Source: Nocardia anaemiae NBRC 100462
GTDB lineage: Bacteria > Actinomycetota > Actinomycetes > Mycobacteriales > Mycobacteriaceae
DNA length: 64,000 bases
Assembly (NCBI RefSeq): GCF_001612725.1
Contig: NZ_BDAZ01000019.1
Location: 62,001 to 126,000, forward strand
Reading direction: 5' to 3'
Notes under the pieces: model-generated
What the model was told of the DNA's origin: nothing
What the model saw: the letters and a program-made list of their open reading frames with translations, nothing else
The model's database searches: none
Shown: one piece after another, positions 43,654-54,260 of the stretch
How the letters are laid out: the number at the start of each line of letters is the position of its first letter
Position numbering within the stretch: position 1 is the first letter of the stretch
Program-made: the position numbers and the translations under genes

Positions 43654-45576
43654 CTAACCGCGTCGCCTGCGTGCTACGAGCAATCCGATCAGCACACCGG
43701 CCACGCCGATGATCGCGACGCCGATCACACCGATCGCGATCAAGCCGGTCGACGAATCCGATTCGGACGCCCTCGATTCCGCCACCGCGGGGGCTGCACC
43801 CGGCGTGCGGCTCGTCGGCGTCTTCACCCCGGTGGAATTCTCGCCGAAAACGCCATCGCCGATGGTGCTCGCGTACGTCGGACCGCTCTCCTTGGTGTCG
43901 GTGACGGTGAGATCCAATTGCACCGACACCGGGTGGTTTTCGCCCTGTTCGAAGGTCGACCCGAGTTTGACTGCGATGTAGTACCAACCGGCCACCGCCT
44001 CCCGCCGTGACTCCAACTGGTCGGCCTTGCGGTTGTTGTACCGAATCGGCACGGTGGCCATCGGCTTATTCGCCGGAAGGACACCCTCGGTGCCGGTATA
44101 GGCCGAGAAGTCGGAATCGATCTCTTCGCGGATCGGACTGTAGAGGCTGGTCCGGATATTGGAGAGATTGTCGAGTCCGCGACCGCCGTTGGCCCCGAAC
44201 CGAACTCGATACGCCAGGCCCTGACCCCAGTCCAATCTGACGCGATAGAACACGAATTCACCCGGCTGCAGCGTATCGGTGTAGCGACCGCTGCCCGACA
44301 GCGTACCGGCCACGGTGAACGATGACCCGCCGGATACGGGTGTACCCGCACCGCTCGGTTCGACGAAGGTCGTCGGTGGTGCGACGGCAACCGGACCGGC
44401 GCCGGTCACCGCAGGTTCGATACCGACGATCAGTTCGACCGGAAGTCGTTCCGGCACACCGGCGGACACCTTCTCCCAGGTCAATTGGAAGTAGTAGCGG
44501 CCGCCACCCTTGCATTTATCGGAGCCGCTGTTGCCCTTGCGTTCCTTGGTCGCACCGTCGAAAGCCTTGGCCACCGTGAGTGCGGCGCCGTCGCTGGATT
44601 TGGTGGAGAGCTCGGATTCGAAGACATTGCAGTCCTCGCCGTCCGCGCCGAAGATCCGCATTTGCAGCGTGTTCAGATCATCGGTGGCGGAGATATCACG
44701 CAGTCGCGGAAAGGAAAGGGTGCCACTGAAATATGCCGTCGCACCCGCCGGGACATCGACTGCCCAATACCGCTTTTCCCGCTGTCCGATGGTGTCCAGA
44801 TACTGGCCCGGGGCGGCGACCGGTGCCGCGCCGTAGGTGGGTGCACCGGTGATCGGTATGCCGACGGCCTGGTAATTGCGCAGGGCGGCCGACGATATGC
44901 GCGGTAGCGTACGTTCGAGTGCGGGACCGTCGGCGGCGTCGCTGTAGGTACCGCCGGTGGCCTGCGCCATGCAGGTCAGCTGGGCGCGGGCCTTGGCGTC
45001 GACGGCGAATCCGATGGTGTGCACGATGAGATCGAACCCCTGTTTTTTCAATTCGCGGGCGACTTCACAGGGTTCGGGCGGGGAGCAGGTGTCGTCGCCG
45101 TCGGAGACCAGGACGATCGAGCGCGGTCCCGATTTCGGCAGGGTCTCGGCGGCCTGGCGCAGTGCGGTGCCCATCGGCGTCCAGCCACTGGCCTTGATTC
45201 CGTCGACCGCGCTGGTCAGTGCGATCCGGTCCAGGGTTTCGGGTTTGTGCAGCACCCGGACGTCACGGCAACCCGATACCTTCTCCGCCTCGGTATTTCC
45301 CGTGTTCGTGCCATAAACGGTCAGTCCCACTTTGGATTCCGCGGGTGCGGAGCCGACGAAGTTCCGCACGGCATTCTTGGCGGCATCCATCATGGTGCCC
45401 GCCGGATCGGGGCGCTGCATGGAGCCGGACGCGTCCAGAATGAGCATGGTCGGCGCATACTGCGGGTTGCCCGGACTCTGCTGTGCCTGCGCGGGCAGCG
45501 CCGCCACGGCGAGTCCGATCAAGCCCGCAGCAGCGGCAGCGGTGAGTCGGGTAAAGCTTCGGGTCATCCTCGCCAT
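43654..45576 (-). CDS. Secreted VWA-domain protein with C-terminal membrane anchor
   Basis: About 640 residues. Signal peptide ('LTAAAAAGLIGLAVAALPAQA'), then a von Willebrand A domain (about 35-230) with the MIDAS motif 'DASGSM', 'GWTPMG' and 'VSDGDD'. Two or three beta domains follow, then a C-terminal helix 'GLIAIGVIGVAIIGVAGVLIGLLVA' and 'RRRRG' stop-transfer. It should be held at the cell surface and bind a metal-dependent partner. Two ATGs (45576, 45567) share the GAGGAGG site. Confidence 0.83.
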   Translation of the reverse strand: MARMTRSFTRLTAAAAAGLIGLAVAALPAQAQQSPGNPQYAPTMLILDASGSMQRPDPAGTMMDAAKNAVRNFVGSAPAESKVGLTVYGTNTGNTEAEKVSGCRDVRVLHKPETLDRIALTSAVDGIKASGWTPMGTALRQAAETLPKSGPRSIVLVSDGDDTCSPPEPCEVARELKKQGFDLIVHTIGFAVDAKARAQLTCMAQATGGTYSDAADGPALERTLPRISSAALRNYQAVGIPITGAPTYGAAPVAAPGQYLDTIGQREKRYWAVDVPAGATAYFSGTLSFPRLRDISATDDLNTLQMRIFGADGEDCNVFESELSTKSSDGAALTVAKAFDGATKERKGNSGSDKCKGGGRYYFQLTWEKVSAGVPERLPVELIVGIEPAVTGAGPVAVAPPTTFVEPSGAGTPVSGGSSFTVAGTLSGSGRYTDTLQPGEFVFYRVRLDWGQGLAYRVRFGANGGRGLDNLSNIRTSLYSPIREEIDSDFSAYTGTEGVLPANKPMATVPIRYNNRKADQLESRREAVAGWYYIAVKLGSTFEQGENHPVSVQLDLTVTDTKESGPTYASTIGDGVFGENSTGVKTPTSRTPGAAPAVAESRASESDSSTGLIAIGVIGVAIIGVAGVLIGLLVARRRRG

Positions 45577-45689
45577 TCGCCTCCTCTGCCTATTTCGCTT
45601 TGATAACGGAGCAGACGTTACCCACAGCTGATGGATGTTCCCATTGGTGAAAGGCGCACTGGCGCGGACACTGAGGACATCGAAAGACG

Positions 45690-45721
45690 CCCTGCAACGA
45701 GCGGTGAAACTCGTTGCAGGG
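45690..45721. terminator. Terminator of the ABC exporter operon
   Basis: Perfect 12-bp stem CCCTGCAACGAG (45690-45701) / CTCGTTGCAGGG (45710-45721) with an 8-nt loop, 16 bp downstream of the permease stop (minus strand), followed by GCGTCTTTCG. Confidence 0.75.
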
Positions 45722-45737
45722 CGATGGTTATCCGAAT

Positions 45738-47375
45738 TCAGCGCAGATCGCGGCGACGGAAGCCCACGATCCCGACCCCGAGCAGTACCACTACGATCCC
45801 GAGCAGCCACAGGATCGGTGTGGCCTCGAAGGATGAGCCGGGCAGCTTGGGCGGGTGCGCGAAAGGAACCAGATCACGGACCCACTGCGGGAGTCCGTCG
45901 AGCGCGCCGATGACGAAGATGATGATCATCGTGCTCAGCACGCCCCAGGCGACCGGGGTGTAGCGGGGCGCGAGCCCGTAGATCGCCACCGTGATCGCGG
46001 TGAGCACCCACACCGCGGGCAGTTGTACCGCCGCGGCTGCGAGGCAGTCGCCCAATTTGCCCGCCAGATCGCCGTCGGAGATGCCGTAGATGACTCCGAC
46101 CGCCGCTCCCGCGAGGAACAACAGCACCACCGGTCCGAGCAGCGCGATGCCGATGTGGCTGAGCGCGTAGCGTTCTCGGCTCACCGATCCGGCCAGCGTG
46201 GCCTCGGCGCGCTGGCTGGACTCCTCCTCGTGCAGCCGCAGGACCGCCGAGATGGAGTAGGCCGATGCCGCGATGGCCAGCATGCTCAGGGCGAACGTGA
46301 TGAACGAATTCTGCAGCACATCGGTGCCGCCCATCCGGTTGATCACGTCGCGGACCTGCTTGCTGTTGTCGAGCATATCGCCGACGCTGTTGATAGCGCC
46401 GCCCATCAGTGATCCGTAGAGCACGAAACCGATGGACCAGGTCAGCAGCGAGCCGCGCTGCAGCCGCCACGCCAGTCCGGCTGGACCGGAGAGTGTGGAC
46501 GCCGCTACCGGTGCGCCCGGTCGCTCGGCGAGCAGACCTGAACCCGTATCACGTTGCCGCAGAAGGAGGTACGCCGCGCCGGTAGTCGCAATGGCGACGG
46601 TGAGCAGTGGAATCAGCACCCACCAGCGCTCATCCGCGTAGGGCCGCATGTTTATACACCAGCCCAGTGGCGAAACCCATGACAGCACACCGTTTCCGGC
46701 GTCGCCGACCGCGCGCAGCGCGAAGGCGGTGCCGAGTGCGCCGAATGCCACCCCGCGCGCGACCCGCGCACCCACACTCACCTGTGCCGCGACGGCGGCG
46801 ACTCCGGCCCAGGCAAGACCGGAGCAGCCGAGTGTCGCGCCGTAGGCCAGTGAACCAGCTGCGGGCAGGTCACTGCCGTAGAGCGCGAGGGCACTCAGGA
46901 TGGCGACGATCAGACAGCCGGTCGCTGTCATGATCATGGCGGCGGTCAACCCCGCATAGCGGCCGATACTGGTGGCGCCGACCAATTCCGCGCGACCGGT
47001 CTCCTCCTCGACCCGAGTGTGCCGGATGACCGTGAGGATCGTCGCGATCGCGATCATCGCGTAGAACGGCCCAGCCTTCCACAGACCGATCGAGCCGAGA
47101 TCGGTGCTGAACACCGGCCCGTACATGGCAACGAGCGCAGGGCTTTCCATCACCGACTTCGCGGCATGATCGAGATCGGCCTGTGTGGTGTAAACGGCCT
47201 TGGCGCTGCTGACGTAGAAGGCGGGCAGCAGCCCGAAGGCAAGTACCCACAGCGGCAACACAATTCGGTCGCGACGCAGGAACAGTCGCAGCAATTGGGC
47301 GGTACCGGCGAAGTCGGACGACCCGCGCACGGCGGGTGCGGCGTAATGGCGGCCGCCCGCGGTTGCGGTTGTCAT
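45738..47375 (-). CDS. ABC-2 exporter permease
   Basis: 545 residues with about twelve membrane segments in two related halves, as in polyketide-antibiotic or tetronasin-type exporter permeases (Rv1217c-like from memory). Characteristic pieces are '[28 protein letters not shown]' at the N-terminus and '[20 protein letters not shown]' near the C-terminus. It overlaps the ATPase gene by 4 bp. With the ATPase it should export lipophilic drugs or lipids; the substrate is not shown by sequence. Confidence 0.87.
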   Translation of the reverse strand: MTTATAGGRHYAAPAVRGSSDFAGTAQLLRLFLRRDRIVLPLWVLAFGLLPAFYVSSAKAVYTTQADLDHAAKSVMESPALVAMYGPVFSTDLGSIGLWKAGPFYAMIAIATILTVIRHTRVEEETGRAELVGATSIGRYAGLTAAMIMTATGCLIVAILSALALYGSDLPAAGSLAYGATLGCSGLAWAGVAAVAAQVSVGARVARGVAFGALGTAFALRAVGDAGNGVLSWVSPLGWCINMRPYADERWWVLIPLLTVAIATTGAAYLLLRQRDTGSGLLAERPGAPVAASTLSGPAGLAWRLQRGSLLTWSIGFVLYGSLMGGAINSVGDMLDNSKQVRDVINRMGGTDVLQNSFITFALSMLAIAASAYSISAVLRLHEEESSQRAEATLAGSVSRERYALSHIGIALLGPVVLLFLAGAAVGVIYGISDGDLAGKLGDCLAAAAVQLPAVWVLTAITVAIYGLAPRYTPVAWGVLSTMIIIFVIGALDGLPQWVRDLVPFAHPPKLPGSSFEATPILWLLGIVVVLLGVGIVGFRRRDLR

Positions 47376-48304
47376 GATCCCACCTTCTCCATGGTCGCCC
47401 TCGCCTGCTCGGAGGTCGCGCCGTCGACGTGGTAGTGCCGCATGAACAGCTCCTCCAATGTCGGCGGCGCACTGGTCAAGGTGCGCACACCGGTATCGCC
47501 GAGGACTCGGATCAGCTCGCCGAGATGTTCACCCTCCACCTGGCAGCGCAGGGTCGACCCGTCGAGTTCGATATCCTCGACGCCCGGGATCCGGCTGAGA
47601 TCGCCTGGGTCGCCGAGCAATTCGGCGGTGATGGAGGTACGCGAAAGATGCCGCATATCCGACAGCGATCCGCTCTCCACGGTGCGCCCGGCCCGGATGA
47701 TGGTCACCCGGTCACACAGCACCTCCACCTCGGACAGGATGTGACTCGACAGCAGAACTGTGGTGCCGCGCTGATTTGCCTCCTCCACGCATTCGCGAAA
47801 AACCTGTTCCATCAACGGATCCAGGCCCGAGGTCGGTTCATCGAGCAGTAGCAGGCGCACATCGGAAGCGAGCGCGGAGATCAGGGCGACCTTCTGCCGG
47901 TTGCCCTTGGAATAGGTGCGTGCCTTCTTGCGCGGATCGAGATCGAACCGCTCGATCAATTCGGCGCGGCGCTGGGAATTGATTTCCCCGCGCATTCGAG
48001 CCAGCAGGTCGATGGTCTCCCCGCCGGATAACGACGGCCACAGCGTGACATCGCCTGGTACATAAGCGATTTCGCGATGCAGTTCGACCGCATCGGTCCA
48101 CGGGTCGCACCCGAGCAGCCGGACCTCGCCGGAACTGGCCCGCAGGATGCCGAGCAGGATACGGATGGTGGTCGACTTACCCGCGCCGTTCGGGCCGAGG
48201 AAGCCATGGATTTCGCCTTCGCGGACCGCGAGTTCCAGCCCGTTCAGGGCGGCGAAGTGGCCGAAGTTCTTGTGCAGGTCGCGAACTTCGATGATGTCGG
48301 ACAT
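47372..48304 (-). CDS. ABC transporter ATP-binding protein
   Basis: 310 residues. Walker A 'GPNGAGKST' (residues ~38-46), Q-loop region, signature variant 'YSKGNRQKV' (canonical LSGGQ degenerate as in drug exporters), Walker B '[13 protein letters not shown]' and the H-loop in '[11 protein letters not shown]'. A C-terminal regulatory extension follows. The TetR stop and this start overlap by 1 bp and the permease overlaps by 4 bp, so the three form one operon. It powers the permease at 45738. Confidence 0.92.
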   Translation of the reverse strand: MSDIIEVRDLHKNFGHFAALNGLELAVREGEIHGFLGPNGAGKSTTIRILLGILRASSGEVRLLGCDPWTDAVELHREIAYVPGDVTLWPSLSGGETIDLLARMRGEINSQRRAELIERFDLDPRKKARTYSKGNRQKVALISALASDVRLLLLDEPTSGLDPLMEQVFRECVEEANQRGTTVLLSSHILSEVEVLCDRVTIIRAGRTVESGSLSDMRHLSRTSITAELLGDPGDLSRIPGVEDIELDGSTLRCQVEGEHLGELIRVLGDTGVRTLTSAPPTLEELFMRHYHVDGATSEQARATMEKVGS

Positions 48305-48936
48305 CAGATCTCCTTGCTGAGAGTGTCCAAAATCGTGGGGTCTGTGAGTAATCCCTGGGTGTAGAACTCCAGGGCGGGGGGCGTGAGCTCTTCGGTCAGC
48401 TCACGGATTGCCTTGCGGTAGTCGAGTTTTTCGCCGCTTTGCTGGCGCATCTGCATGTACAGCACGGTCGCGCCGACGTTCAGCATCATCAGGTATCTGG
48501 CACGCGCCGCCGGATCGCGACTCGGTTTGATCACTCCGGCGTCGACGCCCTGCTGGATGTAGACCTCGGCATCGGCGGTCATATGCTCGAGCAGCGATTG
48601 CGCCATGGGCCCGCCTGCCTGCAGGCTGCGCACCATATAGGCGACCAGTGGACCGTACTCCTCGATCTCGGCCAGTGCGGTGAGCATGCCTTTCGCCACC
48701 GACGGCGCCGTGATCGCCTTGGTTTTCTGATCGCGGATCAGCTGCAGCACCCGCTCATCGCAGGCGGCTCGCAGCCCATCCTTGGAGCCGAAGTGATGGT
48801 TCACCAGTCCGGGGGAGACCCCCGCGGCGGCGGCGATGGTCCGCACACCGACCTGGAATCCGTGCTCACCGAAGACTTCGATCGCGGCATCGCGAATTCG
48901 GGCAGCGGTGCTGAGGTCGGGCGAACTCAGGTCCAT
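48304..48936 (-). CDS. TetR-family regulator of the ABC exporter
   Basis: 210 residues from the ATG at 48936 (232 from a GTG at 49002, which would begin inside the operator). HTH '[43 protein letters not shown]'. It is the first gene of the exporter operon and its stop overlaps the ATPase start (TGATG). A long palindrome lies just upstream, so it probably represses itself and the exporter until a toxic ligand binds. Confidence 0.87.
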   Translation of the reverse strand: MDLSSPDLSTAARIRDAAIEVFGEHGFQVGVRTIAAAAGVSPGLVNHHFGSKDGLRAACDERVLQLIRDQKTKAITAPSVAKGMLTALAEIEEYGPLVAYMVRSLQAGGPMAQSLLEHMTADAEVYIQQGVDAGVIKPSRDPAARARYLMMLNVGATVLYMQMRQQSGEKLDYRKAIRELTEELTPPALEFYTQGLLTDPTILDTLSKEI

Positions 48937-48994
48937 GGCGCTGCCATGCCTGATGGGTAGCTGCGCGGCGGATCCTTGCGATACGGCTCTCTGG

Positions 48995-49030
48995 TTGAAC
49001 ACATGTTTAGTATGTTAAACACGCGTTCAA
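48995..49030. promoter_or_regulatory. TetR operator upstream of the exporter operon
   Basis: TTGAACACATGTTTA (48995-49009) and TAAACACGCGTTCAA (49016-49030) form a 36-bp dyad with 12 or more of 15 positions complementary. The inner arms GTTTA/TAAAC and outer arms TTGAAC/GTTCAA are perfect. It covers the likely promoter of the TetR-ABC operon. Confidence 0.72.
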
Positions 49031-49181
49031 TCGCAAGGCAAGAGCTTTACGAAGATGTCGTGTCACGATATTTTTCCCGACTGAATCCACTGGTCAGAAC
49101 CCCCGGTGGCGGTCGACGCCAGGAACATCCGATCCGCCCAGGCGCCCCGCCAGGTGTCCGCGAAACGCTACTGTCGGGGGT

Positions 49182-51134
49182 ATGCCTGACACCGAGACCG
49201 TCTCGACATCGGACCACCTCCGCGACGCACTCGACGGGCCATGGCGCGCGGTACGCGCCGAGGCCAGGGTGCAGCTGGCCGGAGATCAGTTCACCGGCGA
49301 TCCCACTCTGGATTACCGAGCGGCGCGGGCGCGGGTGCTCGAGCAGATGCGGACGATCGCGTCGATGGGCTACGCGGAGCGTGGTTTCCGACGCGAGAAC
49401 GGCGGCACCGGGGAACCGGGGGAGGCGGTGGTCGGTCTGGAGATGCTGGCCTATGCCGACCTGTCGCTATGGGTGAAATCGGGCGTGCAGTGGGGTTTGT
49501 TCGGCGGGGCCGTAGAGAACCTCGGGACCGAGCGGCATCGCGATGTGGTCAAGCGGCTGATATCACTGGATCTGCTCGGCTGTTTCGCGATGACCGAATC
49601 CGGCCACGGCAGCGATGTCGCGAATCTGGAGACCACCGCGACCTACGATCCGCAGACCCAGGAATTCGTCGTGCATTCGCCGACACCGTCGGCGCGCAAG
49701 GACTACATCGGCGGCGCGGCCGAACATGCCAGGATGGCAGCGGTTTTCGCGCAGTTGATCACCGAGGGGACCAGTCAGGGCGTGCACTGCTTCCTGGTGC
49801 CGATCCGCGATGAACACGGCGCCGACCTGCCGGGTGTGACCACCTACGACGACGGCCTCAAAGGCGGTCTGCTCGGCGTCGACAACGGCCGCATCGTCTT
49901 CGATCAGGTCCGTATTCCCCGGGAGAACCTGCTCAACCGGTACGCCGATGTCGCGCCCGACGGTACCTACAGCTCCGATATCGAGAATCCGAGCCGTCGA
50001 TTCTTCACCACACTGGGCACTTTGGTGCGCGGGCGGGTCAGCGTCGGGGGTGCGGCCGCGGCGGGTGCGCGGGTCGCATTGAGCATTGCCACGCGATACG
50101 CGCTGAAGCGCCGCCAGTTCTCGGATCCGGACAGCGGCCAGGAGACCTTGCTGCTCGACTACCGCAGCCATCAGCGACGGCTGCTGCCGTTGATCGCCCG
50201 CTCGTACGCGCTCGCGTTCGCGCAGAACGATCTGGTCCGGCGTATGCATCTGGTGCAGACCGGCCAGGATCTCGATCCCGGCGCGCAGCGCGCGCTGGAG
50301 AAGCGGGCCGCCGGACTCAAGGTCGCGCAGACCCGATTCGCCACCCGCGCCATCCAGGAATGTCGCGAAGCCTGCGGCGGCGCAGGCTATCTCACCGAGA
50401 ACCGCCTGGTCACGCTCAAGGCCGATACCGATGTATTCACCACCTTCGAGGGCGACAATGTCGTGCTCACCCAGCTGGTGGCCAAGGAACTGCTCACCGC
50501 CTACTCCGATGAGATCCGTGATCTGGACGCGCTGGGCTGGGTGCGCTTCGCCGCCACCATGGCCGGTGATGTGGTGCGCAAGCGTTCCGGTGTGCGGCAA
50601 CTGATTCAGACGCTGCGCGACCGCAGTGACGACACGGTCGACGACGGCGACCTGTCCCGCCGCTCGGTGCAGCTGCAGCTGTTCGCCGACCGCGAGGACT
50701 ATCTGGTGCGCACCGCCGGATACCGGCTGCGCGCCCGCGCGAAGGACACCACACCGTTCGAGGCGTTCAACAATGCGCAGGACCATATCCTCGCCGCGGG
50801 CACCGCACACATCGACCGACTGATTCTCGAGGCGTTTATCGAAGGTATTGCCGGAATCGAGGATCCGGCGGCGCGCGAACTCGCCGAGACCGTCTGCGAT
50901 CTATACGTCTACTCGATGCTCGAGGAGAACCAGGCGTGGTTCATCATGCACCGGTTCATGTCGGTCGAACGGGCGAAGGCCGTGCGTCGCGGCGTCAATG
51001 AACTGGTCGACCGGCTGCGACCGGATGCGCTGACGCTGGTCGAGGGCATGGGGGTGCCCGAGGGCATGCTGCGTGCGGCGCTGCTGGATGATGCGAGTGT
51101 CTTCGATCGGGTCGGCAGCCATACCACGGTGTAG
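49182..51134 (+). CDS. Acyl-CoA oxidase/dehydrogenase-family protein
   Basis: 650 residues. FAD-binding core with 'CFAMTESGHGSDV' (about 138-150) and the middle beta domain. The C-terminal helical domain has 'CREACGGAGYLTENRL' and the probable catalytic Glu in 'TTFEGDNVV'. An extra C-terminal ~180-residue helical part is as in peroxisome-type acyl-CoA oxidases. It would introduce a 2,3-double bond into an acyl-CoA, using O2 or ETF as acceptor. The start codon has only a weak GGGGG ribosome site. It is divergent from the TetR-ABC operon. Confidence 0.85.
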   Translation: MPDTETVSTSDHLRDALDGPWRAVRAEARVQLAGDQFTGDPTLDYRAARARVLEQMRTIASMGYAERGFRRENGGTGEPGEAVVGLEMLAYADLSLWVKSGVQWGLFGGAVENLGTERHRDVVKRLISLDLLGCFAMTESGHGSDVANLETTATYDPQTQEFVVHSPTPSARKDYIGGAAEHARMAAVFAQLITEGTSQGVHCFLVPIRDEHGADLPGVTTYDDGLKGGLLGVDNGRIVFDQVRIPRENLLNRYADVAPDGTYSSDIENPSRRFFTTLGTLVRGRVSVGGAAAAGARVALSIATRYALKRRQFSDPDSGQETLLLDYRSHQRRLLPLIARSYALAFAQNDLVRRMHLVQTGQDLDPGAQRALEKRAAGLKVAQTRFATRAIQECREACGGAGYLTENRLVTLKADTDVFTTFEGDNVVLTQLVAKELLTAYSDEIRDLDALGWVRFAATMAGDVVRKRSGVRQLIQTLRDRSDDTVDDGDLSRRSVQLQLFADREDYLVRTAGYRLRARAKDTTPFEAFNNAQDHILAAGTAHIDRLILEAFIEGIAGIEDPAARELAETVCDLYVYSMLEENQAWFIMHRFMSVERAKAVRRGVNELVDRLRPDALTLVEGMGVPEGMLRAALLDDASVFDRVGSHTTV

Positions 51135-51139
51135 CGGAT

Positions 51140-51772
51140 CTAGCGGTCGACACGCGTCTGTTCCGCGAGAAATCGCGCGGCGAGCTTCCAGCACACGACG
51201 ACGAGCGCGATCGCCACCGCCGCTCCGCCGAGAATGTCGGTCGGCAGGTGATAGCCGAGGCCGATCATGCCGACCGCTGCGCAGACCAGTGCGACGGTGG
51301 CGATCACGATGGTGACGACACGCGCCCGCGTCGATTCGGCCAGCACGACGAACGCGGTGGCGATCGCGACCAGATGCACGGTGTGCCCACTCGGATACGC
51401 GAGATAGTCGTGCAGCGGTCGATCCCATAGCGGTTTGAGCACCCAGCTGTTGAGCCCGACCACGACCTCGGGAATCACCACCATCGCCACGGCCCGCCGC
51501 CACTGCCCCCGATGGCCGAACCAGGCGGCGGCCGCGAGCAATAGCGGGATCAGGATGTAGCCGTTGCTCGGAATCACCAGCGCCTGGTAGCCGCCGGGAT
51601 GGTCGTCCAGCGCCGAGTGGATCGGCTGGGCGAGCGCGCGATCCAGATCGGTGGCAGCGCCGTCGCCGGGGAAGGTCAGCGGCAGCGTGATCGCGACAGC
51701 GAGGCCGACGAGCACCGCGCACAGCGCGACGAGGTTCGCCCGCACCCGGGCGAGCCACCCCTCCTGTTTCAT
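51140..51772 (-). CDS. PAP2-family membrane phosphatase
   Basis: About 210 residues with six membrane segments. PAP2 motifs: a KxxxxRP-like 'KPLWDRP', 'YPSGHTVH' and 'GYHLPTDILGG'. The third motif lacks the usual SR-x-x-x-G ahead of the His. It should dephosphorylate lipid phosphates or undecaprenyl diphosphate at the outer face. It may start at the ATG at 51772 rather than 51796. It is convergent with the oxidase gene, stops 5 bp apart. Confidence 0.85.
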   Translation of the reverse strand: MKQEGWLARVRANLVALCAVLVGLAVAITLPLTFPGDGAATDLDRALAQPIHSALDDHPGGYQALVIPSNGYILIPLLLAAAAWFGHRGQWRRAVAMVVIPEVVVGLNSWVLKPLWDRPLHDYLAYPSGHTVHLVAIATAFVVLAESTRARVVTIVIATVALVCAAVGMIGLGYHLPTDILGGAAVAIALVVVCWKLAARFLAEQTRVDR

Positions 51773-51839
51773 GATCACCGCTCGACGATAGGGCACCCGC
51801 GAACAGACACCACCGGTCGCGGGCAGCCGACGCGTGCCG

Positions 51840-52742
51840 TCACCCCGGCCCGTAGGTCAATACCGCGGTGACCACGAACCAGATCACCCACGCGAAGGCG
51901 ATGAGCATGCCCGCCGCCAGGGTGATCCGCATGAATGCCCGGCCGAGATCCATATCGCCGGGCTGCCGCGGATACAGCTTCCACGGGCTGTACCAGGGCG
52001 CCTCGATGACCATGGCCGGTGCGTTGGCATCCTTTTCGGCCTGCGCCAACTCCTCGGCATAGGCCTCCGCCTGCGCCTGGTTCGGGCCGCCGTGCCACAG
52101 CGTGATATCGATCGGGCCGAGGAACCCCTCCTGGATCAGCTCCTGCGGGGCGGGCAGATAGGGCAGTATGCCCAGGCTGCGGAAGGCCACCGCGACATCG
52201 TTGGCCGTCCATAGATGGATATTCTTCTCCGATTCGGCCAGCGTCTCGAAATAGTGCCGCAATCGTTCCGGATCGCTGCCGAGGATCACATCGAAACTCG
52301 GATCGCTCCATTCCTGTTTGACCGACAGCTCGGCGCCGCGCAGCGGCACGATCAACGCGACACCGTGCACCGCGCGCTGACCGAGACCGCGTGCGGCCAG
52401 CCAATTCTGCAGTGCGAGTGTATGTTCGCGCGACTTGTCCAGCGGGGTGCGGCGGTCGCGGCCCTCCGTGGCGACCGGCTCGCCGGAGATCGTCCACGGA
52501 CCGCTGAGCGGCACCTCCAGCACGCCGTCCTGCCGCGCTACCAGTGCCTCGGCCTCGATCACCACGCAACTGGTCGGGGTCCAGACCACGGCGTCGAACT
52601 GATGCAGCCGATCGTTGTGGAACAGACTGCAATTCACCGTGGCGACGCCGTGCGGGCTGACCGGATCCTTCCAGGTGCGCAGCCAGTCGATCAGCGCCCG
52701 CTCGGCATTGGTGCCTGCCGGGTTCTGTACTCGCACGAGCAT
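51840..52742 (-). CDS. NERD-domain protein with C-terminal membrane anchor
   Basis: 300 residues. N-terminal NERD (nuclease-related) domain: 'GTNAERALIDWLRTW' and 'HQFDAVVWTPTSCVVIEAEAL' with the D-x(n)-ExE-like acidic pair. A helical linker with 'AQAEAYAEELAQAEKDAN' follows, then one membrane helix near the C-terminus ('LAAGMLIAFAWVIWFVVTAVL'). NERD proteins are linked to DNA processing, but no role is proven here. ATG at 52742. Confidence 0.75.
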   Translation of the reverse strand: MLVRVQNPAGTNAERALIDWLRTWKDPVSPHGVATVNCSLFHNDRLHQFDAVVWTPTSCVVIEAEALVARQDGVLEVPLSGPWTISGEPVATEGRDRRTPLDKSREHTLALQNWLAARGLGQRAVHGVALIVPLRGAELSVKQEWSDPSFDVILGSDPERLRHYFETLAESEKNIHLWTANDVAVAFRSLGILPYLPAPQELIQEGFLGPIDITLWHGGPNQAQAEAYAEELAQAEKDANAPAMVIEAPWYSPWKLYPRQPGDMDLGRAFMRITLAAGMLIAFAWVIWFVVTAVLTYGPG

Positions 52743-52832
52743 TCGCGACCGCCCTTCACGTCATCACTCGATGGTGGCAAGGATACGGACAACACGGCCC
52801 GCTTCGCCGCGCCTATGACCAGACGCGGCGTG

Positions 52833-54224
52833 TCACTGCGGTTGTTCGGCGTCGATCTTTCCAGCCCGCACCGCATCGACCAATTCGGCGTGGTCGGCCT
52901 CGGTTCGATCGGCATAGCGAACGGCGAAGCGTGCGATGGCATCCTCGAACGCCTCGTCACCGTCGAAATACCCGGCGAGCAGGCGCGGATCGAGGGAACG
53001 CGAATGTGCCCTGGCCAGCAGCGCACCGGCCAGCCTGCCGTAATCGTCGAGATCGTCCGAAGACAGCTCCGCCGGATCGATACTGCCCTTCATATTGCGG
53101 AACTGGCGCACCGTGAACGGCAGTTCGTCGGTCGGCAAGCGCAGTGTGGTCCAGCCGAGCAGAATATCGGTCTCGGATTGAACCAGTCTGGCGCCCTGCA
53201 CGATTCGCTCACCCTCATGCGCTGGCGGCGGTGCGGGCAGGAATGGCGCAAGGGCCGAAGGGTTTGCCTGTTTCAGCTGCAGCACCAGCGCCTCGCCATC
53301 ATTGCCGTGCAGCAGCGCCACATAGCTGTGCAGTCCTACGCTTCCGGTGCCGACAATGCGGAAGGCGGTGTCGGACACCGCAAATCGGGCCAGCAGATTG
53401 CGTCGGGACTCGCGCAGGGTTTCGCCGTAGCGCTCCAACCCATCGATGATCTCCTCGGCGACCTCTGGGTCGACCGGCGTGAGAATCGGTGGGTCACTGA
53501 CGAATCGGTGCCTGCTGATTCCGGTCTCGTGGTCCTCGAGATGTTCGGTCCACTTTTCGACCACCTTGGCGCTGGTGTTCTTGCGCGCCTTCTTCGCGGC
53601 CTTCTTGAAGTCGTCGAGCAGATCATCGGCCCTGGCCCTGCTGATGATCGATTCGTCAGGCAGCGCGCTCCACGATTCCATGAACGGTTGCTCGGCCAGA
53701 TGATCGATGGCGAGGCGGTAGGACCGGGCCGCATCCCGCGCGGCTCGCAGGCAATCGTCCTCTGCCGCACCGCCTTCGCGGCCCGCCAGCACCAGACTGG
53801 CCGCAAGGCGCTCCAGATCCCACTCCCACGGGCCGACGATCGTTTCGTCGAAATCATTGATGTCCATGACGATTTCGCCGCGCGGCGTGCCGTACAGACC
53901 GAAATTCGCGGCGTGCGCGTCACCGCAGATCTGCGCGGGCACCCCGGTGTCCGGACTGCCCGCGAGATCGGCGGCCATCAGCCCGGCCGCACCGCGATAG
54001 AAGGTGAACGGCGAGGCGAGCATCCGACCGATCCGCAGCGGTATCAGATGCGGCAACCGACCGGCATTGCTCGCGGCAATGAAGTCGAGCACCTCCGGTC
54101 GCGTCGACCAGGTCACCGCTCGATCCCGGGCACTGACCGGAACCCGCTGACGCAGCGCCCGCCCGCGGGCGCGGACGTCCTCGGCAGGAACATACGAGCG
54201 TAGATCGATACCACTGTCCAACAC
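52833..54224 (-). CDS. DUF2252 family protein
   Basis: 463 residues. It matches the DUF2252 group: 'FYRGAAGLMAADLA', 'QICGDAHAANFGLYGTPRGEIVMDINDFDE' and 'GPWEWDLERLAASLVLAGR'. The GDxHxxNF...DxNDFD pattern is like kinase-type phosphotransfer loops, but no activity is proven. The GTG at 54224 has no ribosome site and may be read from a leaderless mRNA. A GC palindrome lies immediately upstream. Confidence 0.85.
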   Translation of the reverse strand: MLDSGIDLRSYVPAEDVRARGRALRQRVPVSARDRAVTWSTRPEVLDFIAASNAGRLPHLIPLRIGRMLASPFTFYRGAAGLMAADLAGSPDTGVPAQICGDAHAANFGLYGTPRGEIVMDINDFDETIVGPWEWDLERLAASLVLAGREGGAAEDDCLRAARDAARSYRLAIDHLAEQPFMESWSALPDESIISRARADDLLDDFKKAAKKARKNTSAKVVEKWTEHLEDHETGISRHRFVSDPPILTPVDPEVAEEIIDGLERYGETLRESRRNLLARFAVSDTAFRIVGTGSVGLHSYVALLHGNDGEALVLQLKQANPSALAPFLPAPPPAHEGERIVQGARLVQSETDILLGWTTLRLPTDELPFTVRQFRNMKGSIDPAELSSDDLDDYGRLAGALLARAHSRSLDPRLLAGYFDGDEAFEDAIARFAVRYADRTEADHAELVDAVRAGKIDAEQPQ

Positions 54225-54236
54225 TGTGTTTATTTT

Positions 54237-54255
54237 GCAGCGCCTGCGGCGCTGC
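54237..54255. repeat. GC palindrome at the DUF2252 5' end
   Basis: GCAGCGCC-TGC-GGCGCTGC is a perfect 8-bp inverted repeat 13 bp before the DUF2252 start. Its core CGCCTGCGGCGC recurs at 54301-54312 inside the loop of the larger hairpin next to it. Confidence 0.5.
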
Positions 54256-54260
54256 GTGTT

